64,000 bases of DNA. Source: Lentzea sp. NEAU-D7. GTDB lineage: Bacteria > Actinomycetota > Actinomycetes > Mycobacteriales > Pseudonocardiaceae. The DNA lies in assembly GCF_026242055.1 (NCBI RefSeq), contig NZ_JAPJDL010000007.1, forward strand, positions 1 to 64,000, in the 5' to 3' direction. Made by a program: the position numbers and the translations under genes. Under the pieces are notes generated by a model, which saw only the letters and a list, made by a program, of their open reading frames with translations, was not told where the DNA came from and ran no database searches. Positions 34,256-41,848 of this stretch are shown piece by piece (position 1 is the stretch's first letter; each line of letters starts with the position of its first letter).

Positions 34256-34696
34256 ATGAACGCAGACCTCGCTCGATTCGTGACCGCGATCGACCACGTG
34301 GGCATCGCCGTGCCCGACCTCGACGTCGCCATCGCGTTCTACCGCGACAACTTCGGCCTTGAGGTCGCTCACGAAGAGGTGAACGAGGAGCAGGGCGTGC
34401 GCGAGGCGATGCTGCACGCGCCCGGCGACCACGCGGGCACCGCGATCCAGCTGCTGGCGCCGCTGAACGAGGACTCCACGATCGCCAAGTTCATCGGCCG
34501 CTCCGGTCCCGGCCTGCAGCAGCTCGCCTACCGGGTGTCCGATGTGGACGTCGCGGCGGACGCGCTGCGGGCGAAGGGCCTGCGCCTGCTCTACGACGCG
34601 GCCAAGCGCGGCACGTCCGACAGCCGGGTCAACTTCGTGCACCCGAAGGACGCGGGCGGCGTGCTCATCGAGCTGGTCGAGCCTGCAAAGCGCTAG
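34256..34696 (+). CDS. mce: Methylmalonyl-CoA/ethylmalonyl-CoA epimerase
   Basis: The 146-aa protein is a vicinal-oxygen-chelate fold epimerase: AIDHVGIAVPDLDVAIAFYR gives the first metal His, LQQLAYRVSDVD, and GVLIELVEPA the metal Glu. It converts the stereoisomers of methylmalonyl-CoA, and in some organisms ethylmalonyl-CoA, so that the mutase can use them. The ATG at 34256 is preceded by TACCCT 8 nt upstream and no Shine-Dalgarno, so a leaderless transcript is likely. It is divergent from the thiolase and 32 bp overlaps the convergent TetR gene. Confidence 0.93.
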   Translation: MNADLARFVTAIDHVGIAVPDLDVAIAFYRDNFGLEVAHEEVNEEQGVREAMLHAPGDHAGTAIQLLAPLNEDSTIAKFIGRSGPGLQQLAYRVSDVDVAADALRAKGLRLLYDAAKRGTSDSRVNFVHPKDAGGVLIELVEPAKR

Positions 34697-35225
34697 CGAC
34701 GAAAGCCAGTTCGCGGTCGATCGGGTCCTCCTCGTCGCTGTGCCTCGCCACCGAATGGCGGTAGCTGACGGCCAGCGCGAGGAGGGCCGCGGCGGCCTCG
34801 ACGTCCTTGATCGCGACGGCGGCGCCGCCCGCGGCCAGGATGACCTGCTTGATCTGCGCCGCGACGTTGTCGTAGCGCGCCCGCATCGCGTCGCGCACGG
34901 CCGAATGCGTATCCGCTTCACGCCACAGCAGGTGGGACAGCAGCGGCGAGGCGTTCAGGCGCGCGTCGAGCGCGGCCACGAGCCTTCTGAGCGACTCCGC
35001 GACATCTCCCGCGACGACGACCCTGCGGTGGTCGACCGTGCTGTCCGGCAACCGCGCGACCAGCGCGGCGAGCAGGTCCTTCTTGCGGTTGAAGTAGTAG
35101 TGCACCAGGCCTTTGGGCACGCCGGCGCGTTCGGCGATCCTCGAGGTCGGGGTGGCGTCGAAGCCTCCGTCGGCGAAGAGCTCCTCCGCCGCGGCCAGGA
35201 TGCGTTCCTTGGCCGAGTCCTCCAC
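34665..35225 (-). CDS. TetR family transcriptional regulator
   Basis: The 186-aa protein has an N-terminal helix-turn-helix (RILAAAEELFADGGFDATPTS, RIAERAGVPKGLVHYYFNRKKDLLAAL) and a helical ligand domain. The GTG at 35225 was chosen because GGAGG stands 5 nt before it; readings to 35270 add an unstructured leader. Its position among the epimerase, thiolase and ccr genes makes it the prime candidate for an acyl-CoA-responsive regulator of that pathway. A 10-bp inverted repeat lies immediately upstream of its start. Confidence 0.88.
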   Translation of the reverse strand: MEDSAKERILAAAEELFADGGFDATPTSRIAERAGVPKGLVHYYFNRKKDLLAALVARLPDSTVDHRRVVVAGDVAESLRRLVAALDARLNASPLLSHLLWREADTHSAVRDAMRARYDNVAAQIKQVILAAGGAAVAIKDVEAAAALLALAVSYRHSVARHSDEEDPIDRELAFVASALQARPAR

Positions 35226-35242
35226 GCGTTCCTCCACGGCTG

Positions 35243-35271
35243 TGTGGGCCCAAGAAGCTCCTGGGCCCACA
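35243..35271 (-). promoter_or_regulatory. Perfect 10-bp inverted repeat upstream of tetR
   Basis: TGTGGGCCCA at 35243-35252 and TGGGCCCACA at 35262-35271 are perfect complements separated by 9 bp. It sits 17 bp upstream of the TetR start and 14 bp downstream of the SPW stop, so it is either an autoregulatory operator or the SPW terminator. Confidence 0.5.
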
Positions 35272-35285
35272 GGTTTTCCGGCTGA

Positions 35286-35645
35286 TCAGTGCGGCTGCGC
35301 CGCGGCCGAGTGCGCGGCGTTCGCGGAGGGCATCGCCAGCGCCCCCGCGGCCACGGTGAGCACACCACCGACCCAGGAGACCCACGAGGCCGCCATCAGG
35401 TCGCTGTAGCCCATCACCCACGGAGAGATGAACAGCAGTGCTCCGAGCACCATCTGCACGTACTCCCCGTAGATCATCGCGGGCCTGGCGAGGTCGACGA
35501 GTCCGTCGACCGCGATGAGCGCGCCGAGCACGATCATCGTCCACATGGCCGCGTTCGAGGTGTCCACGACGAGCGGAGACAGCAGCACCAGAACGCCGAT
35601 CGCCACCTCGGCCCAGTCCTGCCACCTGGTCCACGCCTTGGTCAT
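35286..35645 (-). CDS. SPW-repeat membrane protein
   Basis: The 119-aa protein has four short membrane helices in two repeats, each containing a S-P-hydrophobic motif: VLVLLSPLVVDTSNAAMW and ALLFISPWVMGYSDLMAASW. The SPW family is named for this repeat; function is unknown. The ATG at 35645 lies 8 nt after AGGAGG. It is divergent from ccr with the operator-like palindrome between them, and upstream of tetR on the same strand. Confidence 0.8.
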   Translation of the reverse strand: MTKAWTRWQDWAEVAIGVLVLLSPLVVDTSNAAMWTMIVLGALIAVDGLVDLARPAMIYGEYVQMVLGALLFISPWVMGYSDLMAASWVSWVGGVLTVAAGALAMPSANAAHSAAAQPH

Positions 35646-35747
35646 CTCCACCACCTCCTCCTTGCTCGGACGCTTCGATCGTCCTCCTTGGTTGGCCGCC
35701 CGGTCAACACTTCTGAGTGGAATCCCTCACAAGCGCGCATCTGAATC

Positions 35748-35765
35748 GGTTACTGCTGAGTAACC
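35748..35765. promoter_or_regulatory. Perfect GGTTACT-N4-AGTAACC palindrome upstream of ccr
   Basis: GGTTACTGCTGAGTAACC has two perfect 7-bp arms around GCTG and ends 44 bp before the ccr start. It is the best-formed member of a five-site family found at acyl-CoA genes in this window. Confidence 0.7.
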
Positions 35766-35809
35766 TCCGGCAACCTGCGACTATCCCTCACTCGGGAAGG
35801 AATGCCGCC

Positions 35810-37123
35810 GTGCAGAAGATCCTTGACGCGATCCTGGCCGACGAGCTGGACGCGATCGGTTCCTTGGACGTTCCGGAGAGCTATCGGGGCGTGACGGTGC
35901 ACGCGGACGAGGCCGACATGTTCTCGGGCCTCGAGACGCGGGACAAGGACCCGCGCAAGTCGCTGCACGTCGACGAGGTCGCCACGCCGGAGCTCGGTCC
36001 TGGTGAGGCGCTGGTCGCCGTCATGGCGTCCGCGATCAACTACAACACCGTGTGGACCTCGATCTTCGAGCCGGTGTCCACGTTCGGCTTCCTCAAGAAG
36101 CTGGGTGGCCGCCACAACCTGCCGTACCACGTCGTGGGCTCGGACCTGGCCGGCGTCGTCGTGCGCACCGGTCCCGGCGTCACCGCGTGGAAGCCGGGCG
36201 ACCGCGTCGTGGCGCACTGCTTGGACGTGCCGCTGGAGGCGCCGGACGGCCACAACGACACGATGCTCGACCCGCAGCAGCGGATCTGGGGCTTCGAGAC
36301 GAACTTCGGTGGCCTCGCGGACCTCGCGCTGGTGAAGTCGAACCAGCTGATGCCGATGCCGAAGCACCTCACGTGGGAAGAGGCGGCGTCGCCGGGCCTG
36401 GTGAACTCCACCGCGTACCGCCAGCTCGTGTCGACCAACGGCGCGAACATGAAGCAGGGCGACACCGTGCTGATCTGGGGCGCGTCGGGCGGCCTCGGTT
36501 CGTACGCCACGCAGTTCGCGCTGAACGGTGGCGCCACGCCCATCTGCGTCGTCTCCTCGCCGGAGAAGGCGGAGATCGTCCGTTCCATGGGCGCCGAACT
36601 GATCATCGACCGCTCCGCCGAGGGCTACAAGTTCTGGAAGAACGAGCACGAGCAGGACCCGCGCGAGTGGAAGCGGTTCGGCGCTCGCATCCGTGAGCTG
36701 ACGGGCGGCGAGGACCCGGACATCGTGTTCGAGCACCCCGGCCGCGAGACCTTCGGCGCGTCGGTGTTCGTGGCGCGCAAGGGCGGCAAGATCGTGACGT
36801 GCGCGTCGACCTCCGGGTACATGCACCAGTACGACAACCGCTACCTGTGGATGAACCTGAAGAGCATCATCTCCTCGCACTTCGCGAACTACCGCGAGGC
36901 GTGGGAGGCGAACCGGTTGATCGCAAAGGGAAAGATCCACCCGACGGTGTCCAAGGTGTACTCAATGGACGAAACGGGCCAGGCGGCGCACGACGTCCAC
37001 CGCAACGTGCACCAGGGCAAGGTCGGCGTGCTCTGCCTTGCGCCGGAAGAAGGTCTTGGTGTGCTGGATCACGAACTGCGCGCGAAGCACCTCACAGCTA
37101 TCAATCGATTCCGGGGTGTATGA
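35810..37123 (+). CDS. ccr: Crotonyl-CoA carboxylase/reductase
   Basis: The 437-aa zinc-free MDR enzyme reductively carboxylates crotonyl-CoA with NADPH and CO2 to (2S)-ethylmalonyl-CoA. Family features are AINYNTVWTSIFEPVSTFGFLKK, VVGSDLAGVV, the nucleotide site IWGASGGLGSYATQFALNGG, and IFEHPGRETFG-like EHPGRETFGASV. Length is normal for Ccr. The GTG at 35810 has GGAAGG upstream. It provides ethylmalonyl-CoA for the ethylmalonyl-CoA pathway or as a polyketide extender unit; the Ecm, epimerase and thiolase genes in this window favour the former. Confidence 0.95.
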   Translation: MQKILDAILADELDAIGSLDVPESYRGVTVHADEADMFSGLETRDKDPRKSLHVDEVATPELGPGEALVAVMASAINYNTVWTSIFEPVSTFGFLKKLGGRHNLPYHVVGSDLAGVVVRTGPGVTAWKPGDRVVAHCLDVPLEAPDGHNDTMLDPQQRIWGFETNFGGLADLALVKSNQLMPMPKHLTWEEAASPGLVNSTAYRQLVSTNGANMKQGDTVLIWGASGGLGSYATQFALNGGATPICVVSSPEKAEIVRSMGAELIIDRSAEGYKFWKNEHEQDPREWKRFGARIRELTGGEDPDIVFEHPGRETFGASVFVARKGGKIVTCASTSGYMHQYDNRYLWMNLKSIISSHFANYREAWEANRLIAKGKIHPTVSKVYSMDETGQAAHDVHRNVHQGKVGVLCLAPEEGLGVLDHELRAKHLTAINRFRGV

Positions 37124-37134
37124 CCTTCCGGGGT

Positions 37135-37152
37135 TACCCGAACGGGTAGCGT
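37135..37152 (+). promoter_or_regulatory. Leaderless -10 with overlapping TACCC dyad
   Basis: TAGCGT at 37147-37152 ends 7 nt before the ATG at 37160. TACCC (37135-37139) and GGGTA (37144-37148) form a short dyad that overlaps the -10, a plausible repressor site. Confidence 0.45.
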
Positions 37153-37159
37153 GAGGGGC

Positions 37160-38545
37160 ATGGGCCTCGCCGACGACCGTGACCTCGTCCCACTGGGATC
37201 CGGCTTCGACATCGTCAAGCGCGGTTACGACCGCGCTCAGGTCGAGGATCATCTCGAACGCCTCGACTCGGACCTGCGGCTGCTCGCCGCGGACCGCGAT
37301 GCCGCCGTGTCCCAGACGTCCGACCTGGCGCGCCAGCTGGAAGCCGCACGCTCGGAGATCACCGAGATGCGCAACCAGGTGGAGCGCCTGTCACTGCCGC
37401 CGACGACGCTGGAGGGGCTCTCCGAGCGCCTCCAGCGCATGCTGCGGCTGGCCCAGGACGAGGCCAACGAGATCAAGGCCCGTGCCGAAGCGGAGGGCGG
37501 GCACATCCGCGCCAAGGCGGAAGCCGACGCGGGTGTGCTGCGCCAGCGCTACGAGACGCTGATCGCCGAGCTGGACGAACGCCGCGCGGCCATGGAGGCC
37601 GAGCACAAGGGCGTGCTGGAGACGGCGCGCAACGAGGCCGAGAAGATCGTCTCCGAGGCCGAGAGCGCCGCCCGCAAGATCGCCGACGAGTCCGAGCAGC
37701 GCCGCGTGACCGTCGAAGAGGACTTCGAGATCGCGATGGCCGCCCGCCGCTCCGAGGCGATGGCGACCCTGGCAGCCCAGGAAGCGGCCTCCAAGACCGA
37801 GGCGGACCGCCGCATGCGCGAGGCCGCCGAGGAAGCCGCCCGCGTCCGAGCCGCGATCGCCCAGGAGCAGAGCACCTCGAAGGCCGACGCGGAACGCCGA
37901 GTCCGCGAGGCCACCGAAGAGGCCAACCGCCGCCGCCACGACGCGATCGCCGAGGCCACCGCCCGCATCCAGGAAGCGACCGACGAGTCGAACCGCCGCG
38001 TGCGCGAGGCCACCGAGGAAGCCAACCGCCGCACCACCGCCGCCACGCAGCGCGTCGAACAGCTCCGCAACCTCCGCAACCGCCTCTCGCACCAGCTCCA
38101 CAACGTGCGGACGGCGCTGCAGGAGGTCGTGCCGCTGCTCGACCCGGTGGACGAGGAGAAGCCGGCACCCGCTACCGCGCCGCAGGGGCCGGGCACTCCG
38201 GCCCAGGTCCCGAGCGCTCCGGCGCAGGGTTCGAATGCTCCCGCTCAGGGGCCTGGCGCTTCCGCTCAGGGTTCGGGTGGGCAGGCGCAGGGTTCAGCTC
38301 CGGCACAAGCCGCTCCGGCCCAGGGGGCCGGTGCTCCGACCCAGGCGGCTCCGGCACAGGGTCCGAGTGCTCCCGCGCAGGCCAAGCCGGCCCAGGCTCC
38401 GGCTCCTGCGAAGCAGGCGTCTCCGGTTCAGCAGGCCACGCCCGCCGCGCCGAACAAGCCGGTACCTGCTCCCAAGGCTCAGGCCTCTCAGGTCGACGGC
38501 CCCACGGCACAACTCGCGCGTCCGCAGACCGCCAAGAAGTCCTGA
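37160..38545 (+). CDS. Scy/DivIVA-like coiled-coil polarity protein
   Basis: The 461-aa protein opens with a DivIVA-like segment (FDIVKRGYDRAQVEDHLERLDSDL), followed by about 300 residues of heptad coiled coil rich in Ala, Glu and Arg, with repeated EATEEANRR and EAAEEAARV blocks. The last 120 residues are a Pro-Ala-Gln low-complexity tail. Scy/FilP-type proteins organise polar growth and are often misnamed cellulose-binding proteins. The tail length can vary by slippage. A leaderless start is likely (TAGCGT 7 nt upstream). Structural role inferred from architecture. Confidence 0.85.
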   Translation: MGLADDRDLVPLGSGFDIVKRGYDRAQVEDHLERLDSDLRLLAADRDAAVSQTSDLARQLEAARSEITEMRNQVERLSLPPTTLEGLSERLQRMLRLAQDEANEIKARAEAEGGHIRAKAEADAGVLRQRYETLIAELDERRAAMEAEHKGVLETARNEAEKIVSEAESAARKIADESEQRRVTVEEDFEIAMAARRSEAMATLAAQEAASKTEADRRMREAAEEAARVRAAIAQEQSTSKADAERRVREATEEANRRRHDAIAEATARIQEATDESNRRVREATEEANRRTTAATQRVEQLRNLRNRLSHQLHNVRTALQEVVPLLDPVDEEKPAPATAPQGPGTPAQVPSAPAQGSNAPAQGPGASAQGSGGQAQGSAPAQAAPAQGAGAPTQAAPAQGPSAPAQAKPAQAPAPAKQASPVQQATPAAPNKPVPAPKAQASQVDGPTAQLARPQTAKKS

Positions 38546-38561
38546 TTCCAGAAGCTCACGC

Positions 38562-38591
38562 GGCGGCAGGCGGCCCCAGGCCCCTGCCGCC
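38562..38591 (+). terminator. Hairpin after the coiled-coil gene
   Basis: GGCGGCAGG at 38562-38570 pairs with CCTGCCGCC at 38583-38591, 16 bp after the stop. It is a likely terminator of the Scy-like gene. Confidence 0.6.
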
Positions 38592-38715
38592 CAAGCGCAC
38601 GCCACGGTAGGCAGCCCGAGGCTCCTGCAGTCGCGCCGTAGCAGCAGCACAGGCTCGTGCCGCCCAAGCTCACGCGAGCGCAGCAGGCCAAAAATCCGGC
38701 GCCGCAAGCTCGCGC

Positions 38716-38742
38716 AGGGGTCCCCCGCCCAGGGGGACCCCT
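38716..38742. terminator. Second hairpin between convergent genes
   Basis: AGGGGTCCCCC at 38716-38726 pairs perfectly with GGGGGACCCCT at 38732-38742 around a 5-nt loop. It lies between convergent genes and may terminate the phosphatase transcript (minus) or act in both directions. The 38592-38715 interval has no gene. Confidence 0.65.
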
Positions 38743-38789
38743 GATCTCAATTATCCCAGCCAGCACCAACAATTCCGCGTCCGCGCAGG

Positions 38790-39317
38790 TCAGACCACCA
38801 CCTCGTGGACAGCCGGCATAGGCAGCGCACGCCAGAACGCCCAGTCCACGCGGCGCCCCGCCGCGATCAGCGCACGCGCCAGAAACGTCCCGTGCGACCC
38901 CACCAGCACCGTCACCTCCGGGTACTCCGCGGCCATGCGCGCCAACGCTTTCCCGGCCCGCGAGGTCAGCGCGTCAAGGCTCTCCCCCTCGCCCTGCGCG
39001 GATCCCGGATCAGCCCAGCTGCGGGCGTACCGCTCCTCCCAGTCCGCGCTCGGCAGCATGCCCGACTCCCACTCCCGCAGCTCGGGCCACGTCGTCACGG
39101 CGAGCCCCAGCACGTCGGCGGCCGGTGTGACGGTCTGCACCGCGCGCAGCTGCGGGCTCGACAGCACCGCGGCCGGCCCGTACGCGACGAGGCGCTCGGC
39201 CAACGATCTCGCCGCCTCCACGCCCGCGGGCGTCAGCGGGCGGCGGCCGTCGTCGGGCAGGCCGAAGGGCGGCGGAACGGCCTGCGCGTGGCGCACCAAT
39301 ACGATTCGTGTCGTCAC
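38790..39317 (-). CDS. Histidine phosphatase family protein
   Basis: The 175-aa protein opens with the catalytic RHG-type motif, here IVLVRHAQAV (about residue 10), and has VLVGSHGTFLARAL as the second catalytic His region. Phosphoglycerate-mutase-like phosphatases of this size hydrolyse small phosphates. The GTG at 39317 is a modest choice because no strong ribosome site is present. It is divergent from the GNAT gene with 24 bp between starts. Confidence 0.85.
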   Translation of the reverse strand: MTTRIVLVRHAQAVPPPFGLPDDGRRPLTPAGVEAARSLAERLVAYGPAAVLSSPQLRAVQTVTPAADVLGLAVTTWPELREWESGMLPSADWEERYARSWADPGSAQGEGESLDALTSRAGKALARMAAEYPEVTVLVGSHGTFLARALIAAGRRVDWAFWRALPMPAVHEVVV

Positions 39318-39341
39318 AACACACCATCTTGGGGGAACAGG

Positions 39342-39887
39342 ATGTTCGTGAAGTCGCTGGGCACGGAGGGTGCCGAGCTCAGGCCGCTGGAACCGTGGCA
39401 GGCCGAGGAGTTCTTCGCGCACATGGAGCGCGGCCGGGAGTTCATCGGGCAGCACATCGGGTTCGCGGACAAGGCGAAGGACCTCGAGAGCACCCGCGAG
39501 CTCCTGCAGGGCTACGCGGAGAAGGCCGCGGCCGACACCGGGCGGATCTTCGGGATCTGGCTCGACGACAAGCTGGTCGGCGGCGTGCTGCTGCGCGTGA
39601 TGGACGTCCCGCAGGGCCGCGCCGAGGTCGGGTGCTGGCTGGAGCCGGCCGCGACCGGCAAGGGACTGGTCACGCGGGCGGCGAAGCTCCTCATCGACTG
39701 GGTGATTCGCGAGCGCGGCGTGCATCGGGTTGAGTGGCTGGTGTCGTCGGCGAACGCGCCCAGCATCGCGGTCGCGCGGCGGCTCGGGATGAGCAGGGAC
39801 GGCGTGCTGCGCTCGTACTTCCTGCACCGCGGGGTTCGCCAGGACCTCGAGGTGTGGTCGGTGCTGGCGCCGGAGTGGGAGAGCTGA
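39342..39887 (+). CDS. GNAT acetyltransferase, RimJ/RimL type
   Basis: The 181-aa enzyme has a RimJ/RimL-like GNAT core: AELRPLEPWQAEEFFAHMERGREFI, GIWLDDKLVGGVLLRV, EVGCWLEPAATGKGLVTRAAKLLIDW with the acetyl-CoA loop, and SIAVARRLGMSRDGVL. These enzymes N-acetylate protein N-termini or small amines. Its TGA shares a base with the ATG of the downstream hydrolase, so the two are co-translated. Substrate unknown. Confidence 0.88.
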   Translation: MFVKSLGTEGAELRPLEPWQAEEFFAHMERGREFIGQHIGFADKAKDLESTRELLQGYAEKAAADTGRIFGIWLDDKLVGGVLLRVMDVPQGRAEVGCWLEPAATGKGLVTRAAKLLIDWVIRERGVHRVEWLVSSANAPSIAVARRLGMSRDGVLRSYFLHRGVRQDLEVWSVLAPEWES

Positions 39888-40579
39888 TGGACGACCTGGT
39901 GCTGCTGCACGCCTTTCCGCTCGACGCGCGGATGTGGGACGTGCCGGGCGCGCTGACGCCGTCGCTGCGCGGCAGCGGTGAGCCCGACCTCGACACCGTC
40001 GCGGCACAGGTGCTCGGTGTGCTCGACGAACGGAACCTTGATCGCGTCGTGCTCGGCGGCTGTTCGATGGGCGGCTACGTGGCGATGGCGTTGCTCAGGC
40101 GTGCGCCGGACCGCGTCAAGGGCCTGGTCTTCGTCGACACCAAGCACACCGCGGACACGCCGGAAGCGGCCGCGAACCGGCACGCGATGGCGGACCGCGT
40201 CGAACGCGAGGGCGTCGGCGAGTGGCTGGCGGACGCGATGCTGCCGAACCTGCTCGGCCCGGACGCGTCGGACACGGCGCGGGCGTCGGTGCGCACCATG
40301 ATCCTCGACCAGCAGGCCGAGGACGTGGCGTGGTGGCAGCGCGCGATGGCGAAGCGGCCGGACTCGACGGACGTGCTGGAGTCGCTGAACGTCCCGTCCC
40401 TGGTGCTCGTGGGCGAACACGACAAGCTCACGCCGCCCGACGTCGCCGCGAAGCTCGCCGTGACGCTCATGCACTCCACGAGCGAACGCATCGAGAACTC
40501 GGGGCACCTGCCGCCCGTCGAGCAGCCGGACGAGTTCCGCTTCCGCCTCGAACGGTGGCGCGAGCAGACCGGTATCTGA
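39887..40579 (+). CDS. Alpha/beta hydrolase
   Basis: The 230-aa hydrolase has HAFPLDARMW (oxyanion region), nucleophile GGCSMGGY (Ser about 66), Asp in VLVGEHDKLTPP and His in NSGHLPPVEQPDEF. It resembles BioH/haloperoxidase-like esterases. Coupled to the GNAT gene by TGATG. Immediately downstream the DNA turns into an abnormal G/C homopolymer-rich stretch. Confidence 0.87.
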   Translation: MDDLVLLHAFPLDARMWDVPGALTPSLRGSGEPDLDTVAAQVLGVLDERNLDRVVLGGCSMGGYVAMALLRRAPDRVKGLVFVDTKHTADTPEAAANRHAMADRVEREGVGEWLADAMLPNLLGPDASDTARASVRTMILDQQAEDVAWWQRAMAKRPDSTDVLESLNVPSLVLVGEHDKLTPPDVAAKLAVTLMHSTSERIENSGHLPPVEQPDEFRFRLERWREQTGI

Positions 40580-40582
40580 CGA

Positions 40583-40972
40583 CTACCAGCGACGTGGGGG
40601 CGGGCCGCGCCGGCCCCCGCGGGCGCCCCCCCCCGGGGGGCCCCGGCGGCGCGGCGCCCCCCCCCCGGGACCTGCCCCCCCCCCCCGCGGGGCGGCCGCC
40701 CCCCCCCGCCCCCGCGAGTCCCAGCACGCCTGGTGCCAGTGCCGGCGCTCCTCCACCGAGCCCGTCTCCTGGGCGGGCCACGCCACGACGTGGGCGACGC
40801 CGGGACGGATCTCGTGGTCGCAGCCGGGGCAGCGGTAGGTCTTCTGCGCCTGCGCACCCGAGATGGCGCGGACCAGCCAGTCGCCGTCCGGGCCCGACTC
40901 GGTGCGCGCCCAGCCCACACCCCCACCGAGGGGACGGGGTTCGTTGGGTTTGGGGCTGTTACGACGTGGCAC
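40583..40972 (-). CDS. Small zinc-ribbon-like actinobacterial protein, 3' end dubious
   Basis: The first 85 residues look normal for a small actinobacterial family often annotated as ATP/GTP-binding: VGWARTESGPDGDWLVRAISGA, KTYRCPGCDHEIRPGVAHVVAWP and RRHWHQACWDSR, a probable zinc site (CxxC, HxxH-like). The remaining 45 residues are almost only Gly, Pro, Arg and Ala because the DNA there is runs of C and G. The C-terminus may therefore be frame-shifted by sequencing error. The GTG start has TAACGT 6 nt upstream, suggesting a leaderless transcript. Confidence 0.65.
   Translation of the reverse strand: MPRRNSPKPNEPRPLGGGVGWARTESGPDGDWLVRAISGAQAQKTYRCPGCDHEIRPGVAHVVAWPAQETGSVEERRHWHQACWDSRGRGGAAAPRGGGAGPGGGAPRRRGPPGGGARGGRRGPPPRRW
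40600..40720. other. Abnormal G/C homopolymer stretch, probable sequence error
   Basis: About 120 bp consist almost only of G and C, including runs of 9, 10, 12 and 9 C. Nothing else in the window looks like this. A read or assembly artefact in a GC-rich hairpin region is the simplest explanation. Confidence 0.65.
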
Positions 40973-40978
40973 GACAAC

Positions 40979-40998
40979 ACGTTAACCGCTCGTAGAAT
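40979..40998. promoter_or_regulatory. Back-to-back leaderless -10 elements
   Basis: TAACGT (minus strand, 40979-40984) and TAGAAT (plus strand, 40993-40998) each end 6 nt before a GTG start, at 40972 and 41005. Only 8 bp separate the two -10 hexamers. Confidence 0.5.
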
Positions 40999-41004
40999 CA
41001 GGGC

Positions 41005-41214
41005 GTGCCGACCTACGAGTTCCGTTGCCGAACCTGCGACGACACCTTCGACGTGCAGCGACCGATGAGCGAGTCGTCCTCGCCGGCGAACTGCCCGGAG
41101 GGCCATCCCGACACCGTGAAGCTGCTGTCCATGGCCGGTATCGGCGGTACGCAGCAGGCCGCGCCCGGTGGTGGTGGCGGCGGTGGGTGCTGCGGCGGAG
41201 GCTGCTGCGGTTAG
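41005..41214 (+). CDS. FmdB-type zinc ribbon protein
   Basis: The 69-aa protein carries the FmdB/DUF1942-like zinc ribbon PTYEFRCRTCDDTFDV with a CxxC, then NCPEGHPDTVKLLSM with the second Cys/His pair. The C-terminal Gly-rich tail ends in CCGGGCCG, adding four cysteines; such tails are common in actinobacterial members. Function is poorly known, with some members regulating transcription. The leaderless GTG start follows TAGAAT. It overlaps the convergent lipoprotein gene by 4 bp. Confidence 0.88.
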   Translation: MPTYEFRCRTCDDTFDVQRPMSESSSPANCPEGHPDTVKLLSMAGIGGTQQAAPGGGGGGGCCGGGCCG

Positions 41215-41804
41215 GCCGTCTCGCGGTCGATCATGACCTCGGCGACCTTGCGGCCCTGCTCGCAGACGTCGCCGAACTTGCCGCTCGAGTCGATGACGAT
41301 GATGCCGAGCCCGCCACCGCTGTAGGGCAGGGCGAGCACGCAAGACGGTTCGACTTCCTGCTCGCCCGTGCGGTTCAGGTACGCGACCTTGTGGCCCTTC
41401 ACGTCCCACTCGCCGGTGGTGCGCTCGATCTTGATCGGCGTGCCCTCCCGGAAGCGCAGGGAGACACCGACCTCGACGCCGTCGATCTTCGTCGTCCAGC
41501 GGCACGACTCCTCGAACGTCGAGTCGTAGTTGATCTGCGTGGGCGGCGTCTCGGCCTTGGCGCCGGGGTAGGGCAGGTCCGTCCACTTCAGCTTGGCGCA
41601 GTGGGGCGTGATCTCGCCGTCGATCGGCGCGGTCTCCGGGTCCTCGGACTCGCTGGGCTCGGCACTGGGGTCCGTGGACCCCTCCTTGTCGAACGGTGAG
41701 GTCACGTCGAGCGGAGCCTGCGCGACCGGACTGCCCTCGACGACCGCCCGCGCACAGCCGGACGCGAACACGAGGACAGCCAACAGGAGCACCAGTCGCC
41801 GCAT
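41211..41804 (-). CDS. Putative secreted lipoprotein, DUF3558-like
   Basis: The 197-aa protein has a lipoprotein signal with lipobox FASGC (Cys about 17), a Ser/Glu/Pro-rich linker, and a domain with two conserved cysteines: HCAKLKWTDLPYPG, ESCRWTT, SLRFREG, SCVLALPYSGGGLGIIVID. This pattern is similar to DUF3558 lipoproteins of actinobacteria. Role unknown. An ATG at 41816 is an alternative start. Confidence 0.75.
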   Translation of the reverse strand: MRRLVLLLAVLVFASGCARAVVEGSPVAQAPLDVTSPFDKEGSTDPSAEPSESEDPETAPIDGEITPHCAKLKWTDLPYPGAKAETPPTQINYDSTFEESCRWTTKIDGVEVGVSLRFREGTPIKIERTTGEWDVKGHKVAYLNRTGEQEVEPSCVLALPYSGGGLGIIVIDSSGKFGDVCEQGRKVAEVMIDRETA

Positions 41805-41848
41805 GGCTCCCACCATGCCAGACGCGACATGGTGCCCCTGTGAGTGGC

